The notes under the pieces are model-generated. The model searched no databases. It was given only the letters and a program-made list of their open reading frames with translations, and was not told where the DNA came from. From Rhodococcus sp. W8901 (GTDB lineage Bacteria > Actinomycetota > Actinomycetes > Mycobacteriales > Mycobacteriaceae): a DNA stretch of 64,000 nt. Both the position numbers and the translations under genes were made by a program. Of the stretch, positions 7,865-16,727 are shown one piece after another (within the stretch, counting starts at the first letter, position 1; every line of letters starts with the position of its first letter). The stretch covers positions 2,728,001-2,792,000 of the forward strand of contig NZ_CP054690.1 of assembly GCF_013348805.1 (NCBI RefSeq). The letters run 5' to 3'.

Positions 7865-9028
7865 TCAGTTCGGGCCGATTCGCGACGCGTCCTCCCGATC
7901 GGCCAGTCGTGCCAGCCGAACCAGGTCACCTTGTAGTGCGTCACTGCGATCGTGGTGGGCAGGCACCGTCAGCGAAATCGTCCGGTCGAACCAGGTCGGC
8001 AGGTTGATGATTCGATAGGACTGCACGATCCGGGTTCCCGAATCCGTCGGCTCGAGCACGAACCGCCATTCGGTGTTGTCGCCGTAGATTCCGCCGTCTG
8101 TCACCCACACCATCTGGCGGGGAGCGTCGAGTTCGGTGAGGGTGCACGTTCGGCTCCATCGCACGAATCCGGCCTTGCTGCTGCCCCGGAACCGCGCGCC
8201 GACCGATGCGGCCGAAACCCCGTCGAGCCACCGTGCGGCGTGGCACTCGTGACTCCACTCGCGGACTCGGGTCACGTCGGCGAGCACGTTCCAGACCGCC
8301 TCCGGGGACGCCGAGGTCGTCACCTCGTGGCGGCCGCCGAGTGGTGACTTCAGTGGGGAGAACTCCGCCGATCGCCACCGTCGGAACGCCGCCCGCCGGT
8401 AGCGCTTGATCATCACGTGGAGCATCAGCCAGCGCGGGATCGCCGGCACGAGTTGCACGATGGCCCGCCGGTCGTCCGGCTCGGCGTCGTCCACGATGAA
8501 CAACCCCTCGTCGAACAACTCGATCGGACCGAGCGGCTTGATGTTGAATTCCTCGTCCCACTCCCGCCACTCGGCCTCGGTGATCGTCGCCGACACGATC
8601 GGCATCATCTGACGCTCCTCACGCTCGAGGTGCGGCAGCAACAGCTCGCTCAGCCGGTCGATCGCTGCAACGGTGGCATCCTTTGCCTCCGCCGAATCAC
8701 GGTATGCGCCGGCCACTTCCTCCACGCGCTGCATCGCCGGGACGATGGACCGGTGGTCGGCGTTCATCTCGTCGAGCAGGGGGTACGCCTTCTGGTTGCG
8801 CAGCCGGACGAGCGGGTACAGGTGGTTGTCCTCCGATTCGTGGTGGTGATGGAGGAATTTCATCATCCACAGCAGGTGGTCCGCGATCGCGATACGTTGC
8901 GCATCGAAGGGCGCGGGCCAGCTCGTGAGCGTGTCCCGCGCTCGGGCCAGATCACGCCGGAGAGCGGAGTGCACGATTCCCATGACACGGGTGTCAGCCG
9001 GTCCTTCGAGGTCTGTTCCGGCGTTCAT
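7865..9028 (-). CDS. Hemerythrin-domain/SRPBCC fusion protein
   Basis: 387 residues with two parts. Residues about 15-180 form a hemerythrin HHE helical domain, with likely di-iron ligands in HHHHESEDNHLYPLV (residues 60-76), the His in MNADHRS and HLEREER. Residues about 230-375 form a SRPBCC/polyketide-cyclase-like ligand-binding domain (GGRHEVTTSASPEAVWNVLADVTRVREWS). Such proteins may sense O2, NO or bind a hydrophobic ligand, but no substrate can be read from sequence. GAGGAG lies eight bases before the ATG. It starts five bases after the stop of the TetR gene, so the pair is an operon. Confidence 0.85.
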   Translation of the reverse strand: MNAGTDLEGPADTRVMGIVHSALRRDLARARDTLTSWPAPFDAQRIAIADHLLWMMKFLHHHHESEDNHLYPLVRLRNQKAYPLLDEMNADHRSIVPAMQRVEEVAGAYRDSAEAKDATVAAIDRLSELLLPHLEREERQMMPIVSATITEAEWREWDEEFNIKPLGPIELFDEGLFIVDDAEPDDRRAIVQLVPAIPRWLMLHVMIKRYRRAAFRRWRSAEFSPLKSPLGGRHEVTTSASPEAVWNVLADVTRVREWSHECHAARWLDGVSAASVGARFRGSSKAGFVRWSRTCTLTELDAPRQMVWVTDGGIYGDNTEWRFVLEPTDSGTRIVQSYRIINLPTWFDRTISLTVPAHHDRSDALQGDLVRLARLADREDASRIGPN

Positions 9029-9033
9029 GATGG

Positions 9034-9663
9034 CTACTCCTCAGAAAGGTCGAGCAGCCGGACGACGGTCTCGGCCACCCAGGTTTCGTAGTGCTGGTCG
9101 GACCATCCGGACCCCTCCGTGAGCCGGAGGTAGACCTCGTTGCTCAGCACCGCGGTCAGCCCGTCGATCTCGGTCGCTGTCACTGGTCTACGAGCCAACG
9201 CGGTGGCCAGGGCCTCCACCGAGTCACGGTGGTCGGCGTGGTTCTTCGCGAGGAGTTCGGCGAGTTCGGCGTCGTTGGACGCGCCATGAGCCAGAACGCG
9301 GTCGAGATGCGCGGTCCGTCGGAAGATCCAGGCCGTGAATCGGCCGGTCGCCGCGGCACGCTCGGCGAGACCGCCCTGGCCGATGGCGCGGAACTCGGCG
9401 CGGTCGAGTAGCGGCACCGGATCGTCGTCACCGACTACGGCGATGTCGAGCGCGACCTTCAGCAGTGCGCGTTTGTTGCCGACGCTGCTGTACACAGTCT
9501 CGATCGCGCACCCCGCCTCGGCCGCCACGTCGCGCATCGACGTACCGGACCACCCACGCTGGACGAACAGTCGTGTTGCCGCCGCGAGCACGGCATCGCG
9601 GGTTCGCCCGGCCATCTCCTGGCGTAACGGGGAGTCGTAGCGCCGGGGATTTGTCCTGTTCAC
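9034..9663 (-). CDS. TetR family transcriptional regulator
   Basis: 209 residues, GTG start. The N-terminal DNA-binding domain is clear: [45 protein letters not shown] (residues about 24-68), followed by an all-helical ligand domain. It is co-transcribed with the hemerythrin-SRPBCC gene and probably regulates it and itself from the AT-rich tract just upstream (around 9675-9705), which also separates it from mshC. Ligand unknown. Confidence 0.88.
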   Translation of the reverse strand: MNRTNPRRYDSPLRQEMAGRTRDAVLAAATRLFVQRGWSGTSMRDVAAEAGCAIETVYSSVGNKRALLKVALDIAVVGDDDPVPLLDRAEFRAIGQGGLAERAAATGRFTAWIFRRTAHLDRVLAHGASNDAELAELLAKNHADHRDSVEALATALARRPVTATEIDGLTAVLSNEVYLRLTEGSGWSDQHYETWVAETVVRLLDLSEE

Positions 9664-9761
9664 ACTCCCATCCTAGGACGAGCATATATTCATTACAACA
9701 GCATTCCAGCGATCTGCGGCGGCTGCGAGTACGGAAACACCGGTCCACTAGGCTCGTGCCC

Positions 9762-11003
9762 ATGCAGTCTTGGTCCGATACCGCTGTCCCGTCCGTGCCC
9801 GGTCAGGGCCCGGCCCTCCGGCTCTACGACACCGCGGACCGGCAAGTCCGGCCGGTCACTCCCGGTCAGGTGGCGAAGATGTACGTGTGCGGCATCACGC
9901 CGTACGATGCGACCCACCTCGGGCACGCCGCGACCTATCTGACGTTCGACCTGGTGAACCGGATCTGGCGGGACGCCGGTCACGATGTGCACTACGTCCA
10001 GAACGTCACCGACGTCGACGACCCGCTGTTCGAGCGGGCCGCACGCGACGGCGAGGACTGGATCGTGCTCGGCATGCGGGAGACTGCGCTGTTCCGTGAG
10101 GACATGGAGGCGCTGCGGGTGCTGCCCCCGCGCGACTACATCGGCGCGGTGGAATCGATCAACGAGGTCGTGGAGCTGGTCGAGAAGTTCGTCGCATCCG
10201 GTGCGGCGTACATCGTCGACGACCCCGAGTACCCCGACGTGTACTTCCGGGCGGACGCCACCGCGCAGTTCGGGTACGAGTCCGGCTACGACCGCGCCAC
10301 CATGGAACACTTCTTCGCCGAGCGTGGCGGCGACCCCGACCGCCCGGGCAAGCAGGATCCGCTGGATGCCCTGGTGTGGCGCGCGCAGCGCCCCGGCGAG
10401 CCGTCGTGGCCGTCGCCGTTCGGTCCAGGCCGTCCCGGCTGGCACATCGAGTGCGCCGCAATTGCGCTGAACCGCATCGGGTCCGGTTTCGACGTCCAGG
10501 GCGGCGGCAGCGACCTGATCTTCCCGCACCACGAGTTCTCGGCGGCCCACGCGGAATCCGCCACGGGCACGGAGCGTTTCGCGCGCCACTACGTGCACAC
10601 GGGCATGATCGGGCTCGACGGCGAGAAGATGTCGAAGAGCCGCGGCAACCTGGTGTTCGTCTCGAAGCTGCGCGGTGAGGGTGTCGATCCGGCCGCGATC
10701 CGGCTCGGTCTGCTGTCGGGCCACTACCGGACCGACCGGGCGTGGACCGACCAGGTGCTCGCCGAGGCGCAGGCCCGGCTGGATTTGTGGCGCAAGGCCG
10801 CTGTGGTCGAGTCCGCACCCTCGGCGGAGGACACGATCGCCCGGGTGCGGCAGCATCTCGCGGACGACCTGGATACGCCCAAGGCGCTCGATGCGATCGA
10901 CGGCTGGGCCCGCCGGGCACTCGATCACGGTGGACCGGACGAGTCCGCGCCGGCCGCACTCGCGGCGGCGGTCGACGCGCTGCTGGGCGTCGACCTGCGC
11001 TGA
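9762..11003 (+). CDS. mshC: Cysteine:1D-myo-inositol 2-amino-2-deoxy-alpha-D-glucopyranoside ligase MshC
   Basis: Joins cysteine to GlcN-Ins with ATP in mycothiol synthesis, in the cytoplasm. It has 413 residues, matching the family (about 412). It is related to cysteinyl-tRNA synthetase: zinc-ligand Cys43 and the HIGH-like motif in [14 protein letters not shown], and KMSKS in [10 protein letters not shown] near residues 289-293. It lacks the long C-terminal tRNA-binding extension of CysS. The start is the ATG at 9762; longer in-frame codons upstream run into the TetR promoter region. In M. tuberculosis mshC lies in the same neighbourhood. Confidence 0.96.
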   Translation: MQSWSDTAVPSVPGQGPALRLYDTADRQVRPVTPGQVAKMYVCGITPYDATHLGHAATYLTFDLVNRIWRDAGHDVHYVQNVTDVDDPLFERAARDGEDWIVLGMRETALFREDMEALRVLPPRDYIGAVESINEVVELVEKFVASGAAYIVDDPEYPDVYFRADATAQFGYESGYDRATMEHFFAERGGDPDRPGKQDPLDALVWRAQRPGEPSWPSPFGPGRPGWHIECAAIALNRIGSGFDVQGGGSDLIFPHHEFSAAHAESATGTERFARHYVHTGMIGLDGEKMSKSRGNLVFVSKLRGEGVDPAAIRLGLLSGHYRTDRAWTDQVLAEAQARLDLWRKAAVVESAPSAEDTIARVRQHLADDLDTPKALDAIDGWARRALDHGGPDESAPAALAAAVDALLGVDLR

Positions 11004-11009
11004 GCGCGG

Positions 11010-12287
11010 TCACAGCCGCGTGAATCGTTCCCGGTCCTCCTCGAACTCGGTGAGGATCTCGGTGGTCAGTGTCGGCCGGGTGTCGGCGATCGCCGCGAGG
11101 TAGTCCTCGGTGGTGGCCGGCCGGCCCGAGCGTTCGGACACCTCGCGTTCGAACGCGGCCTGCGAGCCCTTCCGGGAGGCGAACTCGATGTCGGCGGGGG
11201 TGAACAGTTCGCTGGCCTCGACCAGTCGGTCGAGGTCCACGTGGACAGCTGACGCGCCCAGGTAGCGCTGCCACACGGCGCGGCGTGCGGGCGCGTCGGG
11301 CGGTCCGACGGGGATGACGTAGTCGAATCGGCCGGGACGCAGGAACGCGGAGTCCAGTGAATGGACCGAGTTGGTCGCGCACACCATCAACCGACGCTCC
11401 GCTTCCCGGAATGCCGGGATCAGCTTGAGGAGTTCGTTGGTGACGCCGTGTGCCGGGCTGGTGGCGAGTCCGGTTCGGGCACTGGCGATCTCCTCGACCT
11501 CGTCGATGAACACCACGACCTCGTCGAGTTCGGCGAGGTCGGCGAACACCTCGCGTAGCGACGCCGCCAGGCCGCCCTCGGACGTCGCGGCCAGGCGGGA
11601 GGGGAACAGTTCCACGAACGGCCAGTCCAGCCGGGACGCGATGGCCTTGGCGAAGCTGGTCTTTCCGGTACCGGGCGGGCCGAAGAGGATGACCGCCTTC
11701 GGCGGCTGGACGCCGTACTGGTCTGCAAGGTCCGGGTTTTCGAGCGGCGAGACGATCCGCCGCTCGATGACCGCCTTGACGTCCTCCATTCCGGACATCG
11801 TCTGCCACAACCCGTTCGGCATCACCCGGCCACCCAGTTCGCTCAGCAGAGTCTTGTCCGGGCCGAGGGGCTCGAGCAGTTCGTAGTAGACCAGTCCGTC
11901 GCGGCGGAGGTACCCGGAGTGTTCGAACGCGGCGGACCCGGTCGCGGCCTCCGGAAGGACCGCCGAGATCCGATGGGCGCCGGCGCTGCGCAGCCGACGT
12001 TCCAGGTTGGCGAGCAGCGCGCTGCCGATGCCGCGGTTGCGCCAGCGGGATCCGAGCGCGACCAGCAGGATCCACGCGCGTTCGCCGTGGACCTGCGCGA
12101 CAGCCATGCCGACGAGTTCGTCGCCGACGGCGGCCACCACGGCCGGTTGACCGGCACGTGCGGCCGCCATCACCTCGGCGAGGGTGAAGACGGGCTCGGG
12201 GGACCCGGGGGACCGGCTCTGGTCCCATACCTGAATCGCCTGATCCAGGTCGTCGTTCTGGAAGTCTCGCAATCGCCAGACCGGCAT
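11010..12287 (-). CDS. GNAT acetyltransferase-AAA ATPase fusion
   Basis: 425 residues. Residues 1-135 are a GNAT N-acetyltransferase domain (acetyl-CoA loop in RWRNRGIGSALL). Residues about 160-390 are an AAA+ ATPase of the FtsH/spastin-like clade, with Walker A GPPGTGKT at 203-210, Walker B VVVFIDEVEE near 257-266 and a FLRPGRFDY arginine-finger segment. A C-terminal helical lid follows. No protease or membrane domain is present, so it may be a remodelling ATPase or a regulated acetyltransferase. Its stop faces the mshC stop six bases away. It is divergent from the deaminase gene, with an inverted repeat between the two starts. Confidence 0.85.
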   Translation of the reverse strand: MPVWRLRDFQNDDLDQAIQVWDQSRSPGSPEPVFTLAEVMAAARAGQPAVVAAVGDELVGMAVAQVHGERAWILLVALGSRWRNRGIGSALLANLERRLRSAGAHRISAVLPEAATGSAAFEHSGYLRRDGLVYYELLEPLGPDKTLLSELGGRVMPNGLWQTMSGMEDVKAVIERRIVSPLENPDLADQYGVQPPKAVILFGPPGTGKTSFAKAIASRLDWPFVELFPSRLAATSEGGLAASLREVFADLAELDEVVVFIDEVEEIASARTGLATSPAHGVTNELLKLIPAFREAERRLMVCATNSVHSLDSAFLRPGRFDYVIPVGPPDAPARRAVWQRYLGASAVHVDLDRLVEASELFTPADIEFASRKGSQAAFEREVSERSGRPATTEDYLAAIADTRPTLTTEILTEFEEDRERFTRL

Positions 12288-12310
12288 CTGCGCTCACCTC
12301 GGCTCGATCG

Positions 12311-12346
12311 GCAGCGGGTGTACCCAGTACACACCCGGAGCGCTGC
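12311..12346. promoter_or_regulatory. Nested inverted repeat in divergent promoter region
   Basis: Inner arms GGGTGT and ACACCC flank a nine-base centre, and outer arms GCAGCG and CGCTGC enclose them with a short bulge. It lies between the divergent GNAT-AAA and deaminase starts, 24 bases from the former. It could be a protein-binding operator or a hairpin in the GNAT-AAA leader; no regulator is assigned. Confidence 0.4.
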
Positions 12347-12498
12347 GGTGTCAGGTCGTCGGCGGTCGCGAGGCGGTGCCGGGAACGGCGCATTTGGGCA
12401 GTTCGCGTCCCTGATCGGCGCCGAAGTCGTGTGGTGAGGCTCACCGGCTCGGTAAATTGTGGGAAGGGGTACTGCGACGCTCCGGAGGCGAAACGGCC

Positions 12499-13065
12499 AT
12501 GACACCAGACGAACTCATGAACGAGGCATGCCGGCTCGCGATCGAGTCGGTGACGAACAACTGGGGTGGCCCCTTCGGCGCGGTGATCTCCCAGGACGGT
12601 GAGATCGTGGCGCGCGGTCAGAACCGGGTGCTGTTGACCGGTGACGTCACCGCGCACGGGGAGATCGAGGCGATCCGCAAGGCGGTCCTGGTGCTCAATG
12701 CCGAGGCTCCGAGCATCGCGGCCGAGCATCTCGACCAGTCGACGCTGAAACTGGTTCCGCGCCCCGAGGGCTCACCGGATCGTGTTCCCGAGCGCGCCCG
12801 GATGCTGATGGGGATGGAGATCTACACCAGCGGTGCTCCGTGCCCGATGTGCATGAGCGCGATCTACTGGTCCCGCCTGGACGCGATGTACTTCGCGAGC
12901 GACCTGGCCGCGACCACCGCCATCGGGTTCGACGATGCGTTCCAGTACGACGATTTCACCCGTCCGTACGGGGAGCGATCCATCAAGATGGAACAGGTGC
13001 GTCAGGATCTGGGGGCGGCCGCGTACGCGGTGTGGTCCGAGAAGTCCGACAAGCACCCCTACTGA
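12499..13065 (+). CDS. Nucleoside/guanine deaminase family protein
   Basis: Zinc-dependent deaminase of the cytidine deaminase-like superfamily (GuaD/TadA branch), 188 residues. Zinc ligands: His53 with catalytic Glu55 in TAHGEIEAI (HGE instead of the common HAE) and the Cys pair in APCPMC at about residues 115 and 118. The length and the SAIYWSRLDAMYFASD segment suit guanine-deaminase-like proteins better than TadA. Likely role is purine salvage or base detoxification. ATG start with GGAGG upstream and a TAAATT hexamer about 40 bases before it. Confidence 0.82.
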   Translation: MTPDELMNEACRLAIESVTNNWGGPFGAVISQDGEIVARGQNRVLLTGDVTAHGEIEAIRKAVLVLNAEAPSIAAEHLDQSTLKLVPRPEGSPDRVPERARMLMGMEIYTSGAPCPMCMSAIYWSRLDAMYFASDLAATTAIGFDDAFQYDDFTRPYGERSIKMEQVRQDLGAAAYAVWSEKSDKHPY

Positions 13066-13077
13066 GCCGTCACCGCG

Positions 13078-14046
13078 ATGGTCGCCTCGGATGCCGGATC
13101 GCCACGTCGCGCCCCGGCGACCGTGGTGGTCACCCACGTGCTCCGGTCCGGCCGCGAGCCGGACTTTCGGCGCTGGCAGCACGAAGTCGACACGGCGGCA
13201 GCAGGATTCGACGGATTCCTCGGGACGGAGATCGCCCGGCCCGCGGACGGTGGGCACGAGTGGTCGGTCGTCTACCGGTTCGACTCGGTGGCCAATCTGC
13301 AACGTTGGCTGGGCAGCGAACACCGCCGCGACCTCGTCTCCCGCGCCGGCCCGCTGTTCGAGCGGGAGCCCACCCAACACGTGCTCGTCGACGACGAGGC
13401 TCGGGAGACGGTGACCGTCGTCGTGGCACATCCGCCGGTGCCCGGTCGAGAGCAGGAGTTCCTGTCGTGGCAGCGGCGAATCACCGAGGCCGAGAAGCGC
13501 TTCCCGGGGTTCCGGGGCTCCGAACTGCATGCGCCGATCCCGGGTGTCCAGGACGAATGGACGATCCTGTTCACGTTCGACTCGCAGACCGACCTGGACC
13601 GTTGGCTCGGGTCGCCGGAGCGGGCCACGCTGCTCGCGGAGGGGCGAGAGTTCCGGGACTTCAGCCTGCGACCCATTCCGAACCCGTACGGGTCGTGGTT
13701 CCCGTCTCCCGGTGGCGCAGTCGCGCCCGTGCCGTCCTGGAAGACCGCGATGTCGGTGCTCGTCGGTCTCTATCCGCTGGTCGTGGTGCTGACGATCACG
13801 ATCGACGAGGTGTGGCCCGCGGCGCCGCTGTGGTTGAGCCTGCTGATCGGCAACATCGCGTCGGTGGGCCTGCTCACGTGGGTCGTGATGCCGATCGTCA
13901 CGCGCGCGCTGCACTTCTGGCTCGAACCCGGCGACCACACCGACCGGCGGATCGACACTCTCGGCCTCGTGGTGTCGGTGGCTTTCCTCACCCTCGCGGC
14001 CGCGGTGTTCTGGCTCCTGACGACGGTGGTGTGGACGCTGCCGTGA
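13078..14046 (+). CDS. Membrane protein with two antibiotic-biosynthesis-monooxygenase-like domains
   Basis: 322 residues. Two ABM-type dimeric alpha/beta-barrel domains are arranged in tandem (about residues 14-105 and 110-205), each showing the pattern R-E-x-x-F-x-x-W...FDGF/PGFRG...WSVVYRFDS/WTILFTFDS...LQRWLGS/LDRWLGS. Residues about 222-322 form three hydrophobic segments. The duplicated domain suggests an intramolecular dimer anchored at the membrane. Catalysis on quinones or heme-like substrates is possible for the family but unproven. It starts 12 bases after the deaminase stop. Confidence 0.8.
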   Translation: MVASDAGSPRRAPATVVVTHVLRSGREPDFRRWQHEVDTAAAGFDGFLGTEIARPADGGHEWSVVYRFDSVANLQRWLGSEHRRDLVSRAGPLFEREPTQHVLVDDEARETVTVVVAHPPVPGREQEFLSWQRRITEAEKRFPGFRGSELHAPIPGVQDEWTILFTFDSQTDLDRWLGSPERATLLAEGREFRDFSLRPIPNPYGSWFPSPGGAVAPVPSWKTAMSVLVGLYPLVVVLTITIDEVWPAAPLWLSLLIGNIASVGLLTWVVMPIVTRALHFWLEPGDHTDRRIDTLGLVVSVAFLTLAAAVFWLLTTVVWTLP

Positions 14047-14058
14047 GCGGCCCGCGGC

Positions 14059-15315
14059 CTAGCCGGATCCGGTGACGGTGAGCCACAGCAGGGCCACGTT
14101 GAGGGCGATGATCAGACCCGCGGACACCCAGGCGAGCGCGGTCGTCGCCGACGCGTTGCGCTCGGGCCCCATGAGTTCGGGATCCGACGTCATCCGCACC
14201 AGGGGCACCAGCGCGAACGGGATGCACAGGCTCAGCACGACTTGACTGATGACGAGTGCATACGTGGGATCGACCCCGATCCCGAGCACGATCAGTGCGG
14301 GGATGAGCGTCACGACCCGGCGGGTGAGGACGGGGATCCGCACGTGCAGCAGTCCGTGCATGATCTCGGATCCGGCAGCGCACCCCACCGAGGTCGAGGC
14401 CAGACCGGAGGCGAGCAGTCCGATCGCGAACACCACCGCGACACCGGGGCCCAGCGCCGCCTGGATCGCGGCGTGAGCACCCTCGATGCTGTCGGTGCCG
14501 GGGACGCCGCGCAGGGCGGACGCGGCGAGCAGCAGCATGCCGATGTTGACGCCGCCCGCGATGATGAGGGCGCCGGAGACATCCCAGCGGGTCACACGCA
14601 GCAGTCGACGCAGACGGGGCCCGTGTCCGGCGGCGCCGTGGCGATCTCGGGCCAGCGCGGAGTGCAGGTAAATGGCGTGCGGCATGACCGTCGCACCGAG
14701 CATGCTCGCCGCGAGGAGGACGGTCTCGGCGCCCTCGAATCGGGGGACGAGTCCGGCGACGGCCTCCTTGCCCGACACATCGGTGAACGCGAGGCCCGTG
14801 AGGAACCCTATCGTGATGATCGCGAGCAGGCCCATGACCACGAATTCGAACGTGCGTTGTCCACGGCGGGACTGGATCGACAGGATGACCATCGAGACCA
14901 CGCCGGTGACGAGACCGCCGACGAACAGGGGCAGGCCGAACAGGAGATGAAGGGCGATGGCGCCGCCGATGACCTCGGCGAGGTCGGTGGCCGCCGCCAT
15001 CACCTCGGCCTGCAGCCAGAAGGCCCGGCGGTTGCCCTTGCGGAGGCGCTGGCCCAGCATCTCGGGCAGCGACCGTCCGGTCACCAGGCCCAGCTTCGCC
15101 GACAGGTACTGGATCAGCACGGCCATGGCGTTCGCGAGGACCAGCACCCAGATCAGCAGGTAGCCGTACTTCGCGCCCGCGGTGAGGTTCGCCGCGACGT
15201 TGCCGGGGTCGACGTAGGCGATGGCGGCGACGAACGCCGGCCCGAGCAGGGCGGCGGAGCGGAGACCGCCGCCCTTGCGTCGCCGTGCGGCGGATGCGTC
15301 GGTCTCGGTGCTCAC
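14059..15315 (-). CDS. mntH: Nramp family Mn2+ transporter MntH
   Basis: Proton-coupled divalent metal importer of the Nramp family, with 11 or so membrane helices. The metal-site motifs are DPGN (residues 36-39 from the GTG start) and MPHAIYLHS in the sixth helix region. I place the start at the GTG at 15315 (418 residues), preceded by GGAG. The longer frame to an ATG at 15384 would begin inside the -10 element of the promoter. The palindrome in that promoter implies control by a metal repressor such as MntR. Confidence 0.92.
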   Translation of the reverse strand: MSTETDASAARRRKGGGLRSAALLGPAFVAAIAYVDPGNVAANLTAGAKYGYLLIWVLVLANAMAVLIQYLSAKLGLVTGRSLPEMLGQRLRKGNRRAFWLQAEVMAAATDLAEVIGGAIALHLLFGLPLFVGGLVTGVVSMVILSIQSRRGQRTFEFVVMGLLAIITIGFLTGLAFTDVSGKEAVAGLVPRFEGAETVLLAASMLGATVMPHAIYLHSALARDRHGAAGHGPRLRRLLRVTRWDVSGALIIAGGVNIGMLLLAASALRGVPGTDSIEGAHAAIQAALGPGVAVVFAIGLLASGLASTSVGCAAGSEIMHGLLHVRIPVLTRRVVTLIPALIVLGIGVDPTYALVISQVVLSLCIPFALVPLVRMTSDPELMGPERNASATTALAWVSAGLIIALNVALLWLTVTGSG

Positions 15316-15382
15316 TGGACTCCGCTCGCTGAATTCTCCGGGGCATTCCGCGAGCACCGACCACGGCGGTTCGCGTATACGC

Positions 15383-15412
15383 ACTATAGAGTTCGGTTGA
15401 CCGAACTTTCAA
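15383..15412 (-). promoter_or_regulatory. mntH promoter with palindromic operator in the spacer
   Basis: On the minus strand TTGAAA (-35), an 18-base spacer and TATAGT (-10) form a strong vegetative promoter. A perfect 18-base dyad, AGTTCGGTTGACCGAACT on the plus strand (15390-15407), almost exactly occupies the spacer. A bound repressor would block RNA polymerase. MntR is the natural candidate because mntH follows; the identity is inferred. Confidence 0.8.
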
Positions 15413-15457
15413 GCGAGGGTGTTACCCACCCGGGGGCGGAGCGCCTACTCACGGAAC

Positions 15458-15497
15458 GAACGAAGCCCCCGTTCGTAGTCGGAAGAGGGCTTCGTTC
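15458..15497 (-). terminator. Hairpin terminator after the GH19 gene
   Basis: Perfect 11-base inverted repeat (GAACGAAGCCC / GGGCTTCGTTC) with an 18-base loop, nine bases past the GH19 stop and upstream of the mntH promoter. It separates the two genes. There is no clear U run, as often in high-GC actinobacteria. Confidence 0.75.
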
Positions 15498-15506
15498 ATG
15501 GGTGGG

Positions 15507-16337
15507 TCAGTGGAGGACGGCGAGTCCCCGCATGAAGCTGTCGATGCGCTGCGGCAGGCCGTGGGTTCCGCCGTTGACGACCCGCGAGACCTGCTCGATG
15601 CCGGCGGTGTCCGCCGTGGCGTTGAGGTTGCGGGACTGCCAGTACCACGCGGCGGTCTCGAACGCGTTCTCCGGCGTTGCCATCAACTCGGGGTGTGCGA
15701 CGAAGTCGATGCCGAGGTAGTCGCTGACGCTCTGGTAGTTGTGCCGGCCGGTCACCTGGATCGCGCCGCGACCCTTGTACCGCTCGCCGTCGCCGGGCGC
15801 GAAGTTGCCCAGGTCTGCACGGCCCTCGTAGGCGCGGCCCGAGGCGTACTCCTCGAACGTACGGAAGGAGTCGGACTCGACGACGAGCTGGGCAATGAAG
15901 GCGGACTTGCGGACGGGGGTGTCGATCCCCGCCTTGGCGAGCGCCTCGTTGAGCGGCGCGACGTACTGTGCGAGCTGGTCGGGCGCCACCTGCGGAACGA
16001 TGCTCACGAGCTCGTCGAGGGTGACCGATGCGGGGCTGGGTGGCGCCGGTGCGACCGGGGGGGCGACCGGCGCGGCCGCCGGTGCAGGCGGCGCGGCCGG
16101 ATCGGCCGACCCGAGGGCCGGCATGACACGGGCCTGGGCGACGGGGGCCGCCGCGGAGGTCGATTCGGGAAGGTCGAGCGCCTTCCGCAGGTTGGTCGTG
16201 TCGAGGAACTGCACCGCTGCGGCCGGTGTCGGCAGGGTCTCTGCTGAGCTGGATGCGATTGGTCCGATCGCGAGGTTGCCGACACACAGTCCGGCGACGG
16301 TCGCGGTGGCGAGACCGGCGATGCGGACTCGTGACAT
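15507..16337 (-). CDS. Secreted glycoside hydrolase family 19 (chitinase/endolysin-like) enzyme
   Basis: 276 residues from the ATG in MSRVRIAGLATATVAG. It has a Sec signal peptide (about 30 residues), a Pro/Ala-rich linker (around residues 80-110) and a C-terminal GH19 domain. Catalytic-domain motifs include VVESDSFRTFEEYASGRAYEGR (general acid Glu region), GDGERYKGRGAIQVTGRHNY and AWYWQSRNLN. It likely cleaves beta-1,4 GlcNAc polymers: chitin or peptidoglycan glycan. A longer open frame to 16406 adds residues lacking signal-peptide character. A long leader with a Crp-like site lies upstream. Confidence 0.86.
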   Translation of the reverse strand: MSRVRIAGLATATVAGLCVGNLAIGPIASSSAETLPTPAAAVQFLDTTNLRKALDLPESTSAAAPVAQARVMPALGSADPAAPPAPAAAPVAPPVAPAPPSPASVTLDELVSIVPQVAPDQLAQYVAPLNEALAKAGIDTPVRKSAFIAQLVVESDSFRTFEEYASGRAYEGRADLGNFAPGDGERYKGRGAIQVTGRHNYQSVSDYLGIDFVAHPELMATPENAFETAAWYWQSRNLNATADTAGIEQVSRVVNGGTHGLPQRIDSFMRGLAVLH

Positions 16338-16727
16338 AAGGCTACGTGGGGTGGACGTCGTCTGGTCGGGCGTGCTTTCGGAAGTGCATTCAGGGGAGGT
16401 GTGCAAGGCTCTGCTCCGGCTTGGGGCTGCAACGGGGCAGCCACGTCGGGCGTGAGCACCGGTAGAATCGGCAGTGGTCTACGAGATCGAGACCGAAGAT
16501 CACTCGGTGGTCACGGCAATGTCACAACCAGATAACAGGCCGTTACACGGAATGTTCAAGTCATAGAGGCGAGGGTCACTCTGGGCTCGGGTTGTGGCGC
16601 AGATCACAAAACGATCGGCGTGTCGGTACGGGACATGCCGATAATTCGCTGGTAAAGGGTTCATTCGACGATGACGGCCACCGGTCGGATTCGTCTTCTC
16701 CCCGCCCGGTGAGCCGCATTCGCCCGA
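16338..16727 (-). promoter_or_regulatory. Upstream region and probable long leader of the GH19 gene; no gene
   Basis: No coding gene is seen here. A Crp/GlxR-like site TGTGGCGCAGATCACA (16593-16608) matches TGTGA-N6-TCACA at all but one arm position. On the minus strand TTGAAC (16554-16559), 18 bases and TTATCT (16530-16535) could be a promoter. That would give a transcript leader of about 185 bases containing a GGCTGC/GCAGCC hairpin at 16425-16442. This is also where a jetD gene would be expected after jetC, and none is found. Confidence 0.45.

Noticed and set aside
16338-16727. Possible c-di-AMP (ydaO) riboswitch before the GH19 gene
   Set aside because: The conserved GGTGAAT-like and pseudoknot blocks of that riboswitch are not visible. 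I kept only a general leader.
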